Origin: JBBQWR01 sp038210495
GTDB taxonomy: Bacteria; Planctomycetota; Planctomycetia; Pirellulales; DATAWG01
DNA: 17,329 nucleotides
Assembly: GCA_038210495.1 (NCBI GenBank)
Contig: JBBQWR010000070.1
Span: 1-17,329 of the forward strand
Direction of reading: 5' to 3'
The translations under genes and the position numbers were made by a program. Shown here in pieces: positions 15,944 to 17,329 of the stretch; position 1 is the first letter of the stretch, and every line of letters begins with the position of its first letter. The notes under the pieces were generated by a model. The model had not been told where the DNA came from and ran no database searches. It worked only from the letters and a program-made list of their open reading frames with translations.

Positions 15944-16681
15944 TCAATCCGACGGAAACGGCGCCGCCTCGCCGTTCAACTCGCTTAGCGCATTGCGAGC
16001 CGCCCGCTGCTCTGCTTCCTTCTTATTGCGGCCCCAAGCCGCGCTATAGCGATGCGGGCCGACCTTGGCGGAGATCTTAAAACACTTGCTGTGGTCGGGC
16101 CCTTTTTCATCCAGCAATTGATAGGTCGGCGTCGCGCCGTGCTCGCGCTGGGCCAGTTGCTGCAGCAGCGACTTGTAGTTGCCCCCCATGTCGCCGTTGA
16201 CGGCCAACTCGATCTCCGGGCCGATCTGTCCAACGATGAACTCCCGCACCGCCGGATCGCCCCCGTCCAGGTAAATGGCCGCCACGAGCGACTCGAACAC
16301 ATCGGCCAAGACCGAGGCCGGCACCTTGGCGTGCGTCGCCATGCCCTTGCCGAGGATCAGAAATTCATCGAGCCCCAGGGCCTCGCTCATCTTCGTGCAA
16401 GTCGTCCGGCTGACGACGACGGATTTGACCTTCGTCAAGTCCCCTTCCAGATACTCGGGATACTGATGGAAGAGCATTTCGCAGACGATGGCGCCCATGA
16501 TGGCGTCGCCGAGAAACTCCAGTCGCTCGTTCGACCCCAGCCGGTGCAGGGCGCCCGAGGCATGAGTCAGCGCGGCCGTGAGCAGGGCCTTATCGCGAAA
16601 TACATAGCCGACGCGCCGCTCGCAGGCCGCAATGTCCAGCGCGAGGTCGTCGGCCGCATAGGGCGGCAGATAGCGAACCAT
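15944..16681 (-). CDS. rnc: ribonuclease III
   Basis: 245 residues from ATG at 16679-16681. It cleaves double-stranded RNA in rRNA processing and mRNA turnover. The endonuclease domain (about 14-155) holds the signature NERLEFLGDA with E52, E55 and D59, a mid-domain E79, and D127/E130 in ADVFESLVAAIYLDGG, equivalent to E. coli E38, E41, D45, E65, D114 and E117. The double-stranded RNA-binding domain (about 163-235) starts NYKSLLQQLAQ and ends KEAEQRAARNALSEL. The frame can be extended to a TTG at 16783, adding 34 residues with no family similarity, so the ATG is preferred; it has no Shine-Dalgarno. No era or lepB partner lies nearby; the gene seems to stand alone. Confidence 0.94.
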   Translation of the reverse strand: MVRYLPPYAADDLALDIAACERRVGYVFRDKALLTAALTHASGALHRLGSNERLEFLGDAIMGAIVCEMLFHQYPEYLEGDLTKVKSVVVSRTTCTKMSEALGLDEFLILGKGMATHAKVPASVLADVFESLVAAIYLDGGDPAVREFIVGQIGPEIELAVNGDMGGNYKSLLQQLAQREHGATPTYQLLDEKGPDHSKCFKISAKVGPHRYSAAWGRNKKEAEQRAARNALSELNGEAAPFPSD

Positions 16682-17145
16682 GAATAAGTTCGATTCCAGG
16701 CGGGCAATCGGCGTTGTGGCCGCGCAAAGCGCCACAAGGCCAATGGCTCGATAGGGGTTAAAGGACGGTGGAAATACGAGCAAAAGACGGAAAAAACGGG
16801 CAAACTATGCGTTTAACGCCCCATTCTCGCACATTCGATGACCGGCTGTGGGAGGCCAAGCTCAATTGGTACCGTAGCCCTTGACTTGCCCTTTGTCAAC
16901 GGCGGGGCCATAAGCCCCAGGGCCTTTCACTAATTGAACATGGGTTAAATTTTCCGTCGGCTGATTTTCGCGTAAGACGTTGTTTTCCAACGAATCGGCC
17001 TTCAAACCGAGGGCTGCAAATTCGCCGCATTGTGAAACAATGAAAAGCCCTGCCATAAGCCCCAGGGCGTTTGACTGTTCAATTTTACAGGACATGCGTA
17101 GTATGCCTTTGAGTGTACGGAGTCTCTTTTCACGGAGGTTAAGCT
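16682..17145. other. intergenic region upstream of rnc with IS-end-like repeats
   Basis: About 460 bases between rnc and the transposase remnant. The first part (to 16860) is AT-richer, with GCGTTTAACGC (16809-16819), a palindrome around one base. From 16862 it holds the duplicated motif listed separately. A leftward open frame across 16862-17164 crosses both repeat copies in different registers and is not believed. No confident rnc promoter was found. Confidence 0.4.
16878..17068. repeat. direct repeat of a 17-base motif with local stem-loops
   Basis: GCCATAAGCCCCAGGGC occurs at 16907-16923 and 17052-17068, 145 bases apart; similarity continues for a few bases (CTTTCACT against GTTTGACT). 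Copy 1 folds as GGGGC-CATAA-GCCCC (16904-16918). Copy 2 folds as GCCCTG (17047-17052) with CAGGGC (17063-17068). After the motif, AATTGAAC (16932-16939) and GTTCAATT (17077-17084) are exact reverse complements. An inverted pair CCCTTGAC/GTCAACGG (16878-16902, one mismatch) precedes copy 1. The 3' CAGGGC could be a transposon end; copy 2 lies about 80 bases before the transposase start, a typical left-end distance. Confidence 0.55.
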
Positions 17146-17329
17146 TTGAATCCTGCCCCCGCATGGAGTTTGCTGGAATATCTTCAGCACTGGGTTATCG
17201 GCGGAGGCCGCCGACATTGGGGGCGTTTCGCAAGCTGTTGATGGCGATTCCGCCTGAGCAATTTGAAGCGGCGGTGCGGAATTGGGTGCGGCACTGTCTG
17301 GGTGATCCCGCTGCCGACCAACCCCTCCA
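17146..17329 (+). pseudogene. ISAs1-family (H-repeat type) transposase, internally deleted and cut by window end
   Basis: A TTG at 17146 with GGAGG 8 bases upstream starts NPAPAWSLLEYLQH, the usual short N-terminal segment of these transposases, but this frame stops near 17239. From about 17190 a second frame reads SALGYRRRPPTLGAFRKLL and MAIPPEQFEAAVRNWVRHC up to the window end. That matches the later N-terminal block before the DDE domain (in E. coli YbfD-like proteins, the region around VHDTIARVVSCISP). The block that normally joins the two, with the 'IPDPR' and hydrophobic 'LL..VCG..CGA' helices, about 50 residues, is missing. So a deletion of about 150 bases that broke the frame is inferred. 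The catalytic domain is beyond the window. A longer frame from 17040 reads across the start but its leader is not family-like. Confidence 0.65.

Noticed and set aside
16682..16783. 34-residue extension of RNase III to a TTG at 16783
   Set aside because: No family similarity in the added residues; the ATG at 16681 gives a normal-length enzyme.
16862..17164. Leftward 100-codon open frame upstream of rnc
   Set aside because: Crosses two copies of a repeat in different frames, giving unrelated peptides; not family-like.

Overview
The window looks like a chromosomal segment of a Planctomycetota bacterium, most likely Pirellulales-like. This is an inference from moderately high GC, weak or absent Shine-Dalgarno sequences, a Bacillus/planctomycete-type three-gene sdhCAB cluster, a homodimeric AceE-type pyruvate dehydrogenase, and an ISAs1-like transposase remnant of a style I associate with planctomycetes. 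No rRNA, tRNA or CRISPR array was seen. Most of the DNA is core metabolism and housekeeping. The accessory signal sits in the intergenic spaces and at the two window edges.

Left edge to 3.4 kb: a REP-associated tyrosine transposase (RAYT/Y1) is cut by position 1 and reads leftward. It is followed by arrays of a degenerate TCATTCG heptamer. Next come two leftward signalling genes: a PAS-GAF-receiver protein with no kinase or DNA-binding output, and a stand-alone CheY-like receiver. A good sigma70-type promoter overlaps the longest possible start of the first gene and moves its start inward.

3.4 to 7.5 kb: sdhC, sdhA and sdhB (succinate dehydrogenase/fumarate reductase, complex II, type B) read rightward from a strong candidate promoter. 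A perfect stem-loop lies at the expected 5' end of the mRNA. The sdhA-sdhB gap is filled by two inverted copies of a palindromic repeat, a BIME-like arrangement.

7.5 to 9 kb: a 631-base spacer, then a class I glutamine amidotransferase-like (peptidase C26/PuuD family) protein. Its nucleophile Cys is replaced by Gly, while the His and Glu of the triad remain. A candidate terminator follows.

9 to 13.5 kb: aceE and aceF (pyruvate dehydrogenase E1 and E2) read leftward. aceE carries an extra acidic N-terminal tail of about 80 residues. The heptamer repeat and a GC hairpin sit between aceE and aceF. No E3 (lpd) is present. 13.5 to 16.7 kb: metG (methionyl-tRNA synthetase with a C-terminal tRNA-binding domain) diverges from aceE and converges on rnc (RNase III); a perfect short palindrome lies between the two 3' ends.

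Right edge: about 480 bases upstream of rnc hold a duplicated 17-base motif with stem-loops. The 5' end of an ISAs1-like transposase follows and appears to have lost about 50 codons and its frame. Functionally, PDH feeds acetyl-CoA to the TCA cycle and SDH links that cycle to the quinone pool. I see no coherent new multi-gene system; the strongest oddities are the palindromic and heptamer repeats beside a RAYT, and the nucleophile-less amidotransferase.
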